From positions 744,001 to 808,000 of the forward strand of contig NZ_WBVO01000001.1 in the NCBI RefSeq assembly GCF_008933115.1: a DNA stretch of 64,000 nucleotides, read 5' to 3'. The notes under the pieces are model-generated. The model was given only the letters and a program-made list of their open reading frames with translations, made no database searches and was not told the origin of the DNA. Made by a program: the position numbers and the translations under genes. Below are positions 1-8,152 of the stretch, in pieces (the stretch's first letter is position 1; each line of letters opens with the position of its first letter). The stretch comes from Phaeocystidibacter luteus. Lineage in GTDB: Bacteria > Bacteroidota > Bacteroidia > Flavobacteriales > Schleiferiaceae.

Positions 1-1066
1 AGAAGGTATGTAGCTCCAAGCACGCCACAACCTTGCTATCAGGATAGGTTTCTGCAACTGCCGAAACGGTTGCCTTTACTTTACTAGGAGCGTGTGCGAA
101 GTCTTTGAAAACGCGTACGTTGGAGGACTCAGCCAAGGGCTCAAGTCGCTTGCTTGCACCGGTAAACGAGGCGATAGCCTCATAAAATTCATCCTCTTGA
201 ATACCCATCTCCAAGCAAATCCAACGCGCACCTTCAAGGTTCAACAAGTTGTGCTCGCCAATGATTTGTAACTGAACATCCCCAAAAGGTGTTTCCAAAA
301 TGCAGCTACCACCCTCCACTCGATAAGATGGCTTGTGGTATGCAAACTTCTTGATCTCGGTCTTATCTTCTTCTACCAATTTCTTCACAACGGGGTCGTC
401 TGCATTGTAAACAAGGGCACCGCCGCGCTCCATCGTAGTCAGGAATATTCTAAACTGATCGAGATAATCGTCGAACGTAGGAAACACATTGATGTGATCC
501 CAAGCTATGCCGCTTAGTAGCGCAATGTTGGGATGGTATAAATGAAACTTTGGACGTCTATCAATGGGTGAGCTCAGGTATTCATCGCCTTCGAGAACGG
601 CGAAATCAGTATCGGCCTCAAGTGAAACCATGGTATCGAACCCCTCCAATTGGGCACCAACCATATAGTCTTCATGCCTGTCGTGATAGTGAAGTACATG
701 CAAGATCATACTGGTGATCGTAGTCTTACCGTGACTTCCTGCAATCACTACGCGTGTCTTGTCCTTTGTGCGTTCAAACAGATACTCCGGATAGGAATAA
801 ATTGGGATGTTGAGTTCCTTGGCTTTAAGGAGTTCGGGATTGTCTTCTCGCGCGTGCATACCCAAAATCACTGCCTCTAGATCCGAGGTAATTCTCTCCG
901 CATCCCATCCCATTTTTTCTGGAAGTAGTCCTGCTTTCTGAAGTCGAGATTTACTTGGCTCGAAGATTTCATCGTCGGAGCCGGTTACAACATCTCCTCT
1001 TTCATTGAGAGCTAGAGCTAGGTTGTGCATGGCACTTCCTCCGATGGCAATAAAATGTACGCGCAT
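1..1066 (-). CDS. mpl: Mpl-like UDP-N-acetylmuramate:tripeptide ligase, partial
   Basis: The reverse strand stays open from an ATG at 1066 to the left edge (355 codons), so the C-terminus lies outside the window. The translation begins MRVHFIAIGGSAMHNLALAL, a Mur-ligase N-terminal Rossmann domain, and has the ATP-binding loop AGSHGKTT at about residues 109-116 and an LEGDEY motif further on. The Mpl-like N-terminus (IAIGGSAMHN rather than the MurC form) suggests the enzyme that attaches recycled L-Ala-gamma-D-Glu-meso-DAP tripeptide to UDP-MurNAc in the cytoplasm. MurC is the alternative. A TATCTTCG box lies 20 nt before the start, so it probably has its own promoter although the peroxidase gene just upstream is co-directional. 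Confidence 0.85.
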   Translation of the reverse strand, partial: MRVHFIAIGGSAMHNLALALNERGDVVTGSDDEIFEPSKSRLQKAGLLPEKMGWDAERITSDLEAVILGMHAREDNPELLKAKELNIPIYSYPEYLFERTKDKTRVVIAGSHGKTTITSMILHVLHYHDRHEDYMVGAQLEGFDTMVSLEADTDFAVLEGDEYLSSPIDRRPKFHLYHPNIALLSGIAWDHINVFPTFDDYLDQFRIFLTTMERGGALVYNADDPVVKKLVEEDKTEIKKFAYHKPSYRVEGGSCILETPFGDVQLQIIGEHNLLNLEGARWICLEMGIQEDEFYEAIASFTGASKRLEPLAESSNVRVFKDFAHAPSKVKATVSAVAETYPDSKVVACLELHTF

Positions 1067-1085
1067 GTGGAAAAGATTTCTCCTG

Positions 1086-1093
1086 CGAAGATA
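1086..1093 (-). promoter_or_regulatory. Bacteroidota -7 box (TATCTTCG) before mpl
   Basis: Reverse-strand TATCTTCG matches the TA-N2-TTTG -7 consensus of Bacteroidota with one change. It sits in the 38-nt gap between the peroxidase gene and mpl, 19 nt before the mpl ATG. Confidence 0.5.
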
Positions 1094-1104
1094 AGGTGAT
1101 GGGC

Positions 1105-2082
1105 TTAATTTCCCGAGAGATTCAGCTTTCTTGCTTCTTCTCCGGTGAGTGAGGTTAAAAATGCCATCAACGCTTCCCTTTCTCGGTCATTTAGCTCGAA
1201 GCTCACCCTCAAGCTATTCGTTTCTCTAGGCCCTCCTCCCGCCTCGTAAAAACGAATGACGCTATCCAATGTTGGAATAGAACCGTCGTGCATGTACGGG
1301 CCGGTGAGTTCAACGTTCCGGAGTGAGGGAGTTGGGAAGTGAAAAAAGTCCTCCGGGTTGTGCGTAAGCCTGCCTCGTCCGTAATCTGGGCCTCCTTCGA
1401 TGACGGTATCAGTCGGAAGGCCTAGGTCGTGGTACAGTGTGTCTCGTTGAAGCGGACCAGCGTGGCAGCGACTACAATCTAACCGATCTGACTCGAACAA
1501 CTCCTTACCCGCTAGCCATAGTGAGTCGGGAGTTTCGACATTCATCATGATGCGGTCGTACTTTGAATCGGTACTCCGCAACGTGAACTGATACGCGACC
1601 AATGCGCGAACCACGTGAGCATAGTCGTAATCCTCCCCAAAAACCTCAACAAAATTTGAATGGAGCGTCTCGTTTGAAGCAATTCGGCTCATCAATTCTG
1701 GAGCCTGCAAGCTCATTTCGAAATTGGTGAGCATAGGTGCTAAAGTCGCACGTTCGAGTCCCTCTACCCCGCCTTCTGCAAAGAAGTGCTTCTTATAAGC
1801 TACGTTGAAAAGCGATGGCGAATTGCGGAAGCCTGCTTGCGCATGAACTCCTGAGCTCACTCGTGCAGAATCTGCAAAAGCAAACTGTGGAATGTGACAA
1901 CTAGAACAGGATATAGTGGAATCTAGACTGAGCATAGGTGAAGAGAATAGAAACTCTCCAATTTGCGCAGCTTCGTCTAAATCAGCCTTTACATCAATCG
2001 GATGGGGTTCAGGCAAATACTCTTGAGGATTGGAACATTGGGAAAGTCCTAGTACTAGGCTAATCCCGAGCAAGATTCTCAT
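1105..2082 (-). CDS. MbnH-like di-heme cytochrome c peroxidase family lipoprotein
   Basis: 325 aa. The N-terminus is a lipoprotein signal with lipobox LSQC (Cys16). Two c-type heme motifs are visible, CSSCH at 59-63 and CSRCH at 203-207, followed by the family block PSLRNVELTGPYMHDGS near residues 258-274. This is the CcpA/MauG/MbnH fold. The gene starts inside the last codons of an MbnP-like gene (4-nt overlap), and that pairing points to the MbnH subtype, which in characterised cases oxidises a Trp of MbnP to kynurenine to build a copper site. Here the enzyme would be membrane-anchored, facing the periplasm. An ordinary di-heme H2O2 peroxidase is the alternative. Confidence 0.85.
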   Translation of the reverse strand: MRILLGISLVLGLSQCSNPQEYLPEPHPIDVKADLDEAAQIGEFLFSSPMLSLDSTISCSSCHIPQFAFADSARVSSGVHAQAGFRNSPSLFNVAYKKHFFAEGGVEGLERATLAPMLTNFEMSLQAPELMSRIASNETLHSNFVEVFGEDYDYAHVVRALVAYQFTLRSTDSKYDRIMMNVETPDSLWLAGKELFESDRLDCSRCHAGPLQRDTLYHDLGLPTDTVIEGGPDYGRGRLTHNPEDFFHFPTPSLRNVELTGPYMHDGSIPTLDSVIRFYEAGGGPRETNSLRVSFELNDREREALMAFLTSLTGEEARKLNLSGN

Positions 2083-2807
2083 CTCTTGTGCATAGCGGCA
2101 GCGAAATTCTCAATGAACTTCTCAGCTAAGTAATAATCGCTTGGGGTGGTGTGCGATTGATTCTCATTAGGCAAATCGATGTATCCACCTGGACCATCCC
2201 AGAGCTCATCAACATCAATTGCAACATCGTAAATGACGGTTGTGCCTTCTGATACGGTGATTCCTTGGTCCAAGTTCACGTATTGTGAAAGGCCATCAGC
2301 ACCGGGATGCAGGGCAATGAAGAAATCCGAAGATGAACCATCGATAGTGCCATCTGTAGCGCCGCGCCCTTCGAGAAGGACAAAGCGGTATTTCATCGCC
2401 CAACTCCAATATAGGCCCCATGAGGCGCTTAGTGGATGACCCGTAGCATAATCAATCGGGTTGCTCGCGTTCTGGTCTTCGGAAAGACCAAGAGTGAAAT
2501 TCAAACCGGAATAGCTTCCAGCTTCAATGTTGTTAAAGGTAAAATCAACTCGACCTTCAGAGAAATCTACGACTTCCACAGCAGCAAGCTGACCATGGCC
2601 ATTGAGTTTCAATGACGAGATGTAAAACTTCAAAGCTTCGATTCGAAGCGCCGCAACACTGTCTGTTCCGAACGTTTCATTCAGATTAACAGCTTCTCCA
2701 TTTTGGTTCATACTGAAACGAACCATCATTGACCCCGGTTCAGGATCATCTTTACAGCCTGTGAGTAGCAGGCTTGCGAGTACAAGTGTTGCGAGTATCT
2801 TTTTCAT
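2079..2807 (-). CDS. MbnP-family (copper-binding type) lipoprotein
   Basis: 242 aa with lipobox LLTGC (Cys18). It has the MbnP pattern: LRIEALKFYISSLKL near 54-68, IEAGSYSGLNFTLGL near 94-108, and the Trp-rich signature SWGLYWSWAMKYRF near 129-142 (Trp130, Trp134, Trp136). In studied MbnP proteins a Trp is converted to kynurenine by the partner di-heme enzyme MbnH and contributes to copper binding. The partner gene follows with a 4-nt overlap, so the two should be translated together. The substrate metal is inferred from the family, not from this sequence. Confidence 0.82.
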   Translation of the reverse strand: MKKILATLVLASLLLTGCKDDPEPGSMMVRFSMNQNGEAVNLNETFGTDSVAALRIEALKFYISSLKLNGHGQLAAVEVVDFSEGRVDFTFNNIEAGSYSGLNFTLGLSEDQNASNPIDYATGHPLSASWGLYWSWAMKYRFVLLEGRGATDGTIDGSSSDFFIALHPGADGLSQYVNLDQGITVSEGTTVIYDVAIDVDELWDGPGGYIDLPNENQSHTTPSDYYLAEKFIENFAAAMHKR

Positions 2808-2811
2808 GATG

Positions 2812-3567
2812 CTAATCCAACGTGAGGGCTTGCTCTAAATTGCCGAATAGGAATTGAGAGGCTAACCAATCATCGTTGTTATTTGGATTCGAAGTGATTT
2901 CGTCGATAATGGCGGGAGACAATCCTCCTTGGAACAACACATCCACATTGAAATTAAAGAAGATGGTAACCGGATTGTTCGCCGTCACTGAAAAGCTCAT
3001 TGGTTTTTCAAACAGGATATTGAAGTCGTCTCCTGCAAGTCGGTATGAAAAATCAAGGTGTGGAGTGAGATTCACGGTATCATTGAGTAGTCGATACTTG
3101 CCGCGAATAACCATGTGATTATACCCTTCGGTACCGCGATAGATATCGTTCTGAAGAAGTACGTCTGGAGCGTCCGTATACGGCATGTAGTACGTTGCGC
3201 TGTCGAAGCCAAGAAGCAATTGATGCTCGCCTGTGTACGTTCCACCAGGAAGTAACCCCACTTTGTGATCTACGCTACTGAGCGATGTAACGCCGTAGGA
3301 TGTATCAGCGTTTACTGTATCTCCAGTGGAAAGAGAAAACTCATAATTCGAGAAGGCAAGTCGGATATTTTCGATTTTGATTTGGGCGTCATTCAAGGTA
3401 TAAATTGAATCCTTTTTCAAATCAGCTCCACCCCAATAGGTAAACACCCAGGCCTCAACGTTTCTGTTGTCCATGTTGCGTTGATCTTCTGGAACGAGGC
3501 TTTGTTCCTCACAAGAGGCAAGGAAGAGCGTACTAAGTGCTAAAGTGGCGAGTGCGAACTTTCTCAT
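2812..3567 (-). CDS. MbnP-like lipoprotein lacking the Trp motif
   Basis: 251 aa, lipobox LASC (Cys19). It is the first gene of a three-gene unit, with 4 nt to the MbnP gene. Its layout parallels its neighbour: AQIKIENIRLAFSNYEF corresponds to LRIEALKFYISSLKL, LPGGTYTGEHQLLLGF to IEAGSYSGLNFTLGL, and NNPVTIFFNFNVDVLFQGG to GTTVIYDVAIDVDELWDG. The Trp-rich segment is replaced by EGYNHMVIRGKY, with no Trp there. I read it as a divergent MbnP-fold paralog that cannot carry the same oxidised-Trp site; it may be a scaffold, a chaperone or a different ligand binder. A TATCTTGC sequence at 3592-3599 could be its -7 box. Confidence 0.65.
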   Translation of the reverse strand: MRKFALATLALSTLFLASCEEQSLVPEDQRNMDNRNVEAWVFTYWGGADLKKDSIYTLNDAQIKIENIRLAFSNYEFSLSTGDTVNADTSYGVTSLSSVDHKVGLLPGGTYTGEHQLLLGFDSATYYMPYTDAPDVLLQNDIYRGTEGYNHMVIRGKYRLLNDTVNLTPHLDFSYRLAGDDFNILFEKPMSFSVTANNPVTIFFNFNVDVLFQGGLSPAIIDEITSNPNNNDDWLASQFLFGNLEQALTLD

Positions 3568-3674
3568 TTCGAGTATTTGTGTTTTGAAGTAGCAAGATAT
3601 TAAAAGTACTAACGCGGATGTGTAACGAATATCACATCGCCTTGTATCAATGAGTTAGAGAGAGTCTGAATGAG

Positions 3675-4451
3675 TTAAATCTCCTCTGGAACCAAGCTCA
3701 ATTGGTTCACGATGTTGAATTCATCGCTTTGCTCAATGGCATCCATGATTTGTTTCATGATGGATTGTGCGTCTGCGGAATAGTCGATATCCAAGGGCTC
3801 TTTGAATCTCAAATTCAAGGTTGTACCCTTCTTCTTCATGAGCAAACCTTTGCGGTCAAAGGCTCTTCTGAAACCATCAACTACAACCGGAATGACGATA
3901 GGTTCAATTTCCTTGATGAGATGCGCGGTACCCCTTCTCCCCTTCACAAACGGACGTGTAGTACCTTGTGGAAAGGTAATCACCCAACCGCTATTGATGG
4001 CTGATCGGATTTTTTCGATGTCTTTTGGATCCACTCCTCTGTCTACCGTTTTCCCAGCCTCTCTCCAACTTCTTTTGATGGATACGGAACCCGCGTAGGC
4101 CATTAGTCTTGGCAGAATACCTGCGCTCATGGTTTCCTTTGCGGCGATGAAATAAACGTTCAGTTTAGGAGCTAGGAGCGTCCAAATTGAATTGATTCTA
4201 TTGTACTTCTTCCACTTCACGTGGTTGAAGGTCTGATACATGGCAGATACATCGGCGAAATAGGTCTGGTGGTTACTCACAAAAAGCACCTTGTTGGGTG
4301 GTAACTCTGCCAGATTCTCGGTTCCCTCCACCACGGTCTTGTTGGCGATATTAAATCGATACCACGTGATAGAGCCGAACAAAAAGATGATAACCCGCTT
4401 GATGAGAAGGTTATTTCCAAATGTATCCTGACTGAAAGGGTTCAACTTCAT
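3675..4451 (-). CDS. 1-acyl-glycerol-3-phosphate acyltransferase (PlsC-like)
   Basis: 258 aa from ATG 4451. The reading frame extends upstream to 4550, but that start lies inside the preceding Nudix gene and upstream of a TATCTTTG box (4472-4479), so 4451 is preferred. The PlsC block I appears as SNHQTYFAD (His61, with the acid five residues on rather than four) and the second block as FPQGTTRPF. The enzyme would acylate lysophosphatidic acid or a related lysolipid at the inner membrane. There is a hydrophobic segment near residues 18-30. It is the last of the dps - Nudix - plsC unit. Confidence 0.8.
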   Translation of the reverse strand: MKLNPFSQDTFGNNLLIKRVIIFLFGSITWYRFNIANKTVVEGTENLAELPPNKVLFVSNHQTYFADVSAMYQTFNHVKWKKYNRINSIWTLLAPKLNVYFIAAKETMSAGILPRLMAYAGSVSIKRSWREAGKTVDRGVDPKDIEKIRSAINSGWVITFPQGTTRPFVKGRRGTAHLIKEIEPIVIPVVVDGFRRAFDRKGLLMKKKGTTLNLRFKEPLDIDYSADAQSIMKQIMDAIEQSDEFNIVNQLSLVPEEI

Positions 4452-4471
4452 GGGGGTCGTTCTGAAGGTGC

Positions 4472-4479
4472 CAAAGATA
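4472..4479 (-). promoter_or_regulatory. -7 box (TATCTTTG) internal to Nudix/plsC junction
   Basis: Perfect TA-N2-TTTG on the reverse strand, 20 nt before the plsC ATG and after the Nudix stop. It suggests plsC can be transcribed on its own, and decides for the shorter start. Confidence 0.5.
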
Positions 4480-4503
4480 CACATCTTCAGATAGCAGGAA
4501 GTT

Positions 4504-5169
4504 TTAGCTGGAACTCTCTGATATAGAGTTGATGAGCGTTCCAAGCTCACTCAACATCATCGCAGTCGCCCCCCAGATGATGTGTCCGTTCCATTTGAAT
4601 ACAGGAACCTCAATATTGAAGCCTCCCACGTCCAACTTCTCCATCACCAGTGAGTTTTCATTTGTGAACAGCGATAGAGGTGCGTGCAAAATCTCCTCTA
4701 CTTCTCGTTCTTCACGCACAAACTGCAATTCGTGCTTTGCTAGGCCAACAACGGGTTGGACCAAAAATCTAGAGGGAGGTATGTAGACTTGGGTCAACTC
4801 ACCCCAAACCGAGTAATTGTCGGCTGACACACCTACTTCTTCGTGAGTTTCCCGAATAGCTGTTTCAATTAAATCGCTGTCTGAGTCTTCTACCTTTCCG
4901 CCAGGAAATGAAATCTGACCTGAATGCACTCCAGGGTAAGTGTTCCGTCGAATAAGTGCCACATGCGTCTCGTCCTGTATTGGATGAAGCAAGGCAAGGA
5001 CGGCAGCATTCCGGGCATCGGGATTCTCTCGAGCCTCTTGCAAACTCGTTCTAGGCCGATTTGGAGGAACGGCTCTATACTGGGCATCTTGTCCGGGCAA
5101 CGAGAAAGAACCCGCCTCCTGCATCACTTGCAAAAGGCGGGTGTGATTCAATATTTCTGAACGATTCAC
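4504..5169 (-). CDS. Nudix hydrolase, CoA pyrophosphatase type
   Basis: 221 aa. The Nudix box runs from residue 90 to 114 (GGKVED...RETHEEVGV) and is preceded by HSGQISFPGG, the signature that marks the CoA diphosphatase (NudL/YeaB) branch. The expected reaction is hydrolysis of CoA to 3',5'-ADP and 4'-phosphopantetheine in the cytoplasm. It follows the dps gene by 5 nt and precedes plsC. All catalytic Glu residues of the box are present (REThEE). Confidence 0.82.
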   Translation of the reverse strand: MNRSEILNHTRLLQVMQEAGSFSLPGQDAQYRAVPPNRPRTSLQEARENPDARNAAVLALLHPIQDETHVALIRRNTYPGVHSGQISFPGGKVEDSDSDLIETAIRETHEEVGVSADNYSVWGELTQVYIPPSRFLVQPVVGLAKHELQFVREEREVEEILHAPLSLFTNENSLVMEKLDVGGFNIEVPVFKWNGHIIWGATAMMLSELGTLINSISESSS

Positions 5170-5174
5170 TCGTC

Positions 5175-5663
5175 TTAAACCTTTGGCTTACCTAACCACG
5201 CGTTGAGCATCCATACGTGCTTCTCTTGACGCGCAACGTAGGTGGTCAACATATCAATGGTACCTTCATCGCCGTTGTCGCCGGCTAGGCTAATCAATTC
5301 TCTTTCTAGCTTGATGAGCGTTTTGAGATCGCTTACCACAGCTTGAACCGACTCTTCCCCTGTGAAAATATTTTTCACCACCGGAATTGAACTATTGTCG
5401 ATGTAATCTTGATATGTATGCATGGGAACACTCTCGAGAGTGAGAATTCGCTCGGCAATTTCGTCGACGCTCTCCTGTGCTTCCGTGTAGTACTCTTCAA
5501 ATTTCACGTGAAGTTCAAAGAAGTCTCTACCTCGGATGTTCCAGTGTACCGCGCGTAAATTTTGATAATGAATCTGAAAATTCGCCAACAATTGGTTCAA
5601 CTTAGCCCCGAGATCGTTGGAATCGTTTTCATTTAATCCTATCATGTTCTCGCTAGTCGTCAT
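5175..5663 (-). CDS. dps: Dps-family ferritin-like DNA protection protein
   Basis: 162 aa. The ferroxidase residues are in the canonical spacing: His40, His52, Asp67 and Glu71 (HWNIRG ... ELHVKFEE ... ESVDEIAERI). Dps forms a dodecamer that oxidises and stores iron and shields DNA in starvation and peroxide stress. It heads a unit with the Nudix gene 5 nt downstream. The upstream gap to the divergent acyltransferase (5664-5757) has to contain promoters for both directions; no clean TA-N2-TTTG was seen. Confidence 0.9.
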   Translation of the reverse strand: MTTSENMIGLNENDSNDLGAKLNQLLANFQIHYQNLRAVHWNIRGRDFFELHVKFEEYYTEAQESVDEIAERILTLESVPMHTYQDYIDNSSIPVVKNIFTGEESVQAVVSDLKTLIKLERELISLAGDNGDEGTIDMLTTYVARQEKHVWMLNAWLGKPKV

Positions 5664-5757
5664 CTTTTCTGATTTTTGTTTGACTCAAAGGTCGGGAAGA
5701 TGCTATAAAAAGCCTTTATATTGTCATAGTTAATAACCATCTAATGCCCTTTACTCT

Positions 5758-6315
5758 TTGAAAAAATCGATTGGGAAATTCATTTACTTCATTTTCGGCT
5801 GGAAGCTCTCTGCTTTAGGCGATAAAACCGAGTATGGACATTCGGTTATGGTCGCCGCACCGCATACTTCCAACTGGGATTTCCTGTTCGCCCTAGCGGG
5901 ATTCTGGATCCTGGAGCTGGACGTTCGATATTTCATCAAGGACAATTACACTAAGTCGGTTGTAGGCTTTTTGTTCAAATGGACAGGAGCACTTGGGGTT
6001 AACCGAGAGGCGCGAAACAACCTCGTTCAACACACCATTGATTTGCTCAATGAGCACGACCAGATGGTGATACTTGTGCCAGCAGAAGGTACGAGAAAGA
6101 AGGTTGACAAATGGCGAAAGGGATTTTACCACATTGCCAAAGGAGCGAATGTTCCCATTTCGATGGGGTTCTTAGACTATGAAAAGAAGATAGGTGGCGT
6201 TGCAGGTGCCTTTTGGCCAACGGATGACGAGGAAGCGGATTTCCAAGTGCTTCAAGACACCTACAAGCAGTATACGGGTAAGTACCCCGAAAACTACAAT
6301 GAGCAAATCTACTGA
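5758..6315 (+). CDS. Small lysophospholipid acyltransferase-like protein (TTG start)
   Basis: 185 aa. The acyltransferase His-X4-Asp motif is HTSNWD at 36-41 and the second block is PAEGTRKK at 108-115. The protein is shorter than PlsC and resembles the 1-acylglycerol-3-phosphate acyltransferase-like family common in Bacteroidota. The only usable start is TTG at 5758: the frame is closed by a stop at 5734 and the nearby ATG at 5744 is out of frame. The stop overlaps the next start by one base (TGATG), so translation is coupled to the HsdR-N-like gene. Confidence 0.75.
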   Translation: MKKSIGKFIYFIFGWKLSALGDKTEYGHSVMVAAPHTSNWDFLFALAGFWILELDVRYFIKDNYTKSVVGFLFKWTGALGVNREARNNLVQHTIDLLNEHDQMVILVPAEGTRKKVDKWRKGFYHIAKGANVPISMGFLDYEKKIGGVAGAFWPTDDEEADFQVLQDTYKQYTGKYPENYNEQIY

Positions 6316-6782
6316 TGCCCGACTATCCCGAGCTCATTTACTCCTCTACGCACATCACGTTACGTCGGAATGAAGGTGGAGACCAAATCAAAGATCTAAT
6401 CCGTAATACGTGGCTGCACCTCACTCCAGAAGAGTGGGTTCGTCAGCACCTGCTAGGCCATCTCGTACACGAGTTAGGCTATCCACCTTCTACCATTGCC
6501 ATTGAAAAGAAGGTAGATATCAACGGTATGCCTAAACGCTTTGATGCACTCATCTATCACAAAGGAACTCCGGCCATACTCATAGAGTGCAAGGCCCCTA
6601 ATGTGCCCCTCACGGAAAGCGTCTTTCATCAAGCGTGTAGATACAACTCGCAGTTAAAGGCACCGATGACAATCTTATCAAATGGTCTCCAAACTATAGT
6701 TGCGATTGTAAGCTTCGACACCGGACAAATACAGTTTGTAAAGAGTATCCCAAATAAGTTGGATTGGGAGTCAAATTTGTGA
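6315..6782 (+). CDS. Stand-alone HsdR N-terminal-like nuclease-fold protein
   Basis: 155 aa. The sequence matches the N-terminal domain of type I restriction R subunits, with a PD-(D/E)XK-like core: Asp77 (FDALIY), then Glu91-X-Lys93 (IECKAP), and a Gln/Arg pair in HQACRYN. No helicase or HsdM/HsdS genes lie nearby, so it is not a restriction system here. Such orphan domains are common in Bacteroidota and their role is unknown; a DNA-repair or housekeeping nuclease is possible. Start overlaps the preceding stop. Confidence 0.75.
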   Translation: MPDYPELIYSSTHITLRRNEGGDQIKDLIRNTWLHLTPEEWVRQHLLGHLVHELGYPPSTIAIEKKVDINGMPKRFDALIYHKGTPAILIECKAPNVPLTESVFHQACRYNSQLKAPMTILSNGLQTIVAIVSFDTGQIQFVKSIPNKLDWESNL

Positions 6783-6814
6783 CGAAACACACAACATTCG
6801 AGCGCTTCACGGTT

Positions 6815-6822
6815 TAAATTTG
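6815..6822 (+). promoter_or_regulatory. -7 box (TAAATTTG) four bases from a start codon
   Basis: TAAATTTG ends four bases before the ATG at 6827. With a usual transcription start about 4-7 nt after the box, the message would be leaderless or nearly so. Confidence 0.5.
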
Positions 6823-6826
6823 CACC

Positions 6827-7195
6827 ATGCGCAGACTTGGTGCTATCCTTTTGATTCACGTATTGTTGTTTCCCCAAATAGCTCAGGCTTTTTTGGTGAC
6901 AAACTATGTGATACACATGGAGGCAATTGAGGAGGCGTATTGCGTGAACAAAGCCAAGCCAGAGCTTGAATGTCATGGCTCTTGTCACCTTCAGAAGGAG
7001 ATTGCCATTACTACTGGGTCTGACGATGACTCGCCTGTATCTCCTAAGATTCACAGACTGTCGGAGTTCTTATTATCGTTGGATGATTTCAACGTATCAC
7101 CTAAGTGGGGTTTCGCTCCAACTCAGGAAACGGTTTATCCGCCAAGTACCTGGGGAATTCAACCGACAGACATACCTACTCCCCCTCCCAAATAA
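6827..7195 (+). CDS. Small exported Cys-motif protein
   Basis: 122 aa with an N-terminal hydrophobic signal (about residues 5-22). The mature part has a conserved-looking motif CVNKAKPELECHGSCHLQKE near residues 37-56, with three Cys and two His closely spaced, which suggests metal or disulfide chemistry in the periplasm. The motif resembles small Bacteroidota proteins often found near metal-handling genes, but no function is established from sequence. It leads a unit with an outer-membrane-like protein (39 nt on) and a His-rich lipoprotein. Confidence 0.65.
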   Translation: MRRLGAILLIHVLLFPQIAQAFLVTNYVIHMEAIEEAYCVNKAKPELECHGSCHLQKEIAITTGSDDDSPVSPKIHRLSEFLLSLDDFNVSPKWGFAPTQETVYPPSTWGIQPTDIPTPPPK

Positions 7196-7234
7196 TTGCA
7201 GTCGCTGATTACGTAATACTGCAATTTTAAATTT

Positions 7235-8152
7235 ATGAAGCCATTGCACATGGCGGTAGCACTAACACTTATGAGTGCTTCCGCGCTGGGCTGTGATGCT
7301 TGTGGATGCAGACCAAACTCAGGGATTTGGGGAGTTGGACATGGTTTCGACTCGTCCATTGGTTTGGGCTATCAACAAGCCGTATTTCACAGTCGGCATC
7401 CAGGAATATTTGACCCTGAAGCCATTTCTACGTCACAAGAGTTGTTCCGACAGTTTCAACTCAACGGAGGTTTTGTCATCCATCCAAAATGGATGGTGGT
7501 GGCATCCATTCCGTGGGTGAGTAATGTCTATGACATCGACGGCGAGTACAATACGGTATCCTCTTTAGGGGATATTCAAGTAGGAGTTCGGTACCGAATA
7601 ATCGAGCCTGAAAAAGAGCGTGACCTCGGTATGGATGGACAAATATCTCTCAAAACCCCTACGGGAGAATGGGAAGATAATCCTCTTTACTTGCCTGCGG
7701 CCATCTTGCCGGGAACGGGGTCTTGGGACCTCAACTTCGGTGCAAGAGTGTGGAAGCCGCTATCTGAACGATGGTTAGTAGATGCTTTTGCCGGAGCTGT
7801 GATTCCGGGTGAGAACTCTGATGGAGAGCAATTTGGTCCGCGGATGAACTTCGGGACCTCTGGCTATTTTGAGTTCTTCAGCGAAAGCGATCATTTGGCC
7901 CTATTCGAGCTTGGATATGTCGGAATGCTCGACGGTGTCGACCACATTTCCGTTGATGGCAGAAGAACTCCGGTCGAGAAAACTTCGGGTCAATTTCACA
8001 GTCTGACGTTAGGAATCACCTATCGCCTACGTCAGTTTATGGTAAGGGGAATTGTTGGCATCCCTTTCTCGCAATCGTTTGCGGATGGATGGGTGACCGC
8101 GCAGCCAACGGCGCAAATCAACTTCGTTTACACTTTTAAGAAAGAATCATGA
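7235..8152 (+). CDS. Predicted outer-membrane transporter-like barrel with CDACGC motif
   Basis: 305 aa. A signal peptide precedes GCDACGCRPNSG near residues 19-30, an exposed Cys cluster at the mature N-terminus. The remainder alternates short amphipathic strands with Gly/aromatic turns (for example LGYQQAVF, GDIQVGVRYRI, WDLNFGARVW) and ends in a terminal strand, typical of the transporter / meta-pathway phenol-degradation type barrels. The stop overlaps the next ATG by 4 nt. The Cys-X2-Cys-X-Cys group and neighbours suggest metal export or sensing; that is inference. Confidence 0.65.
   Translation: MKPLHMAVALTLMSASALGCDACGCRPNSGIWGVGHGFDSSIGLGYQQAVFHSRHPGIFDPEAISTSQELFRQFQLNGGFVIHPKWMVVASIPWVSNVYDIDGEYNTVSSLGDIQVGVRYRIIEPEKERDLGMDGQISLKTPTGEWEDNPLYLPAAILPGTGSWDLNFGARVWKPLSERWLVDAFAGAVIPGENSDGEQFGPRMNFGTSGYFEFFSESDHLALFELGYVGMLDGVDHISVDGRRTPVEKTSGQFHSLTLGITYRLRQFMVRGIVGIPFSQSFADGWVTAQPTAQINFVYTFKKES

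Noticed and set aside
3675-4550. Longer start for the PlsC-like gene at 4550
   Set aside because: It lies inside the Nudix gene and upstream of a good -7 box; the sequence before Met 34 has no family character.
6315-6782. Type I restriction system
   Set aside because: Only an HsdR N-terminal-like domain is present; helicase, HsdM and HsdS are absent.
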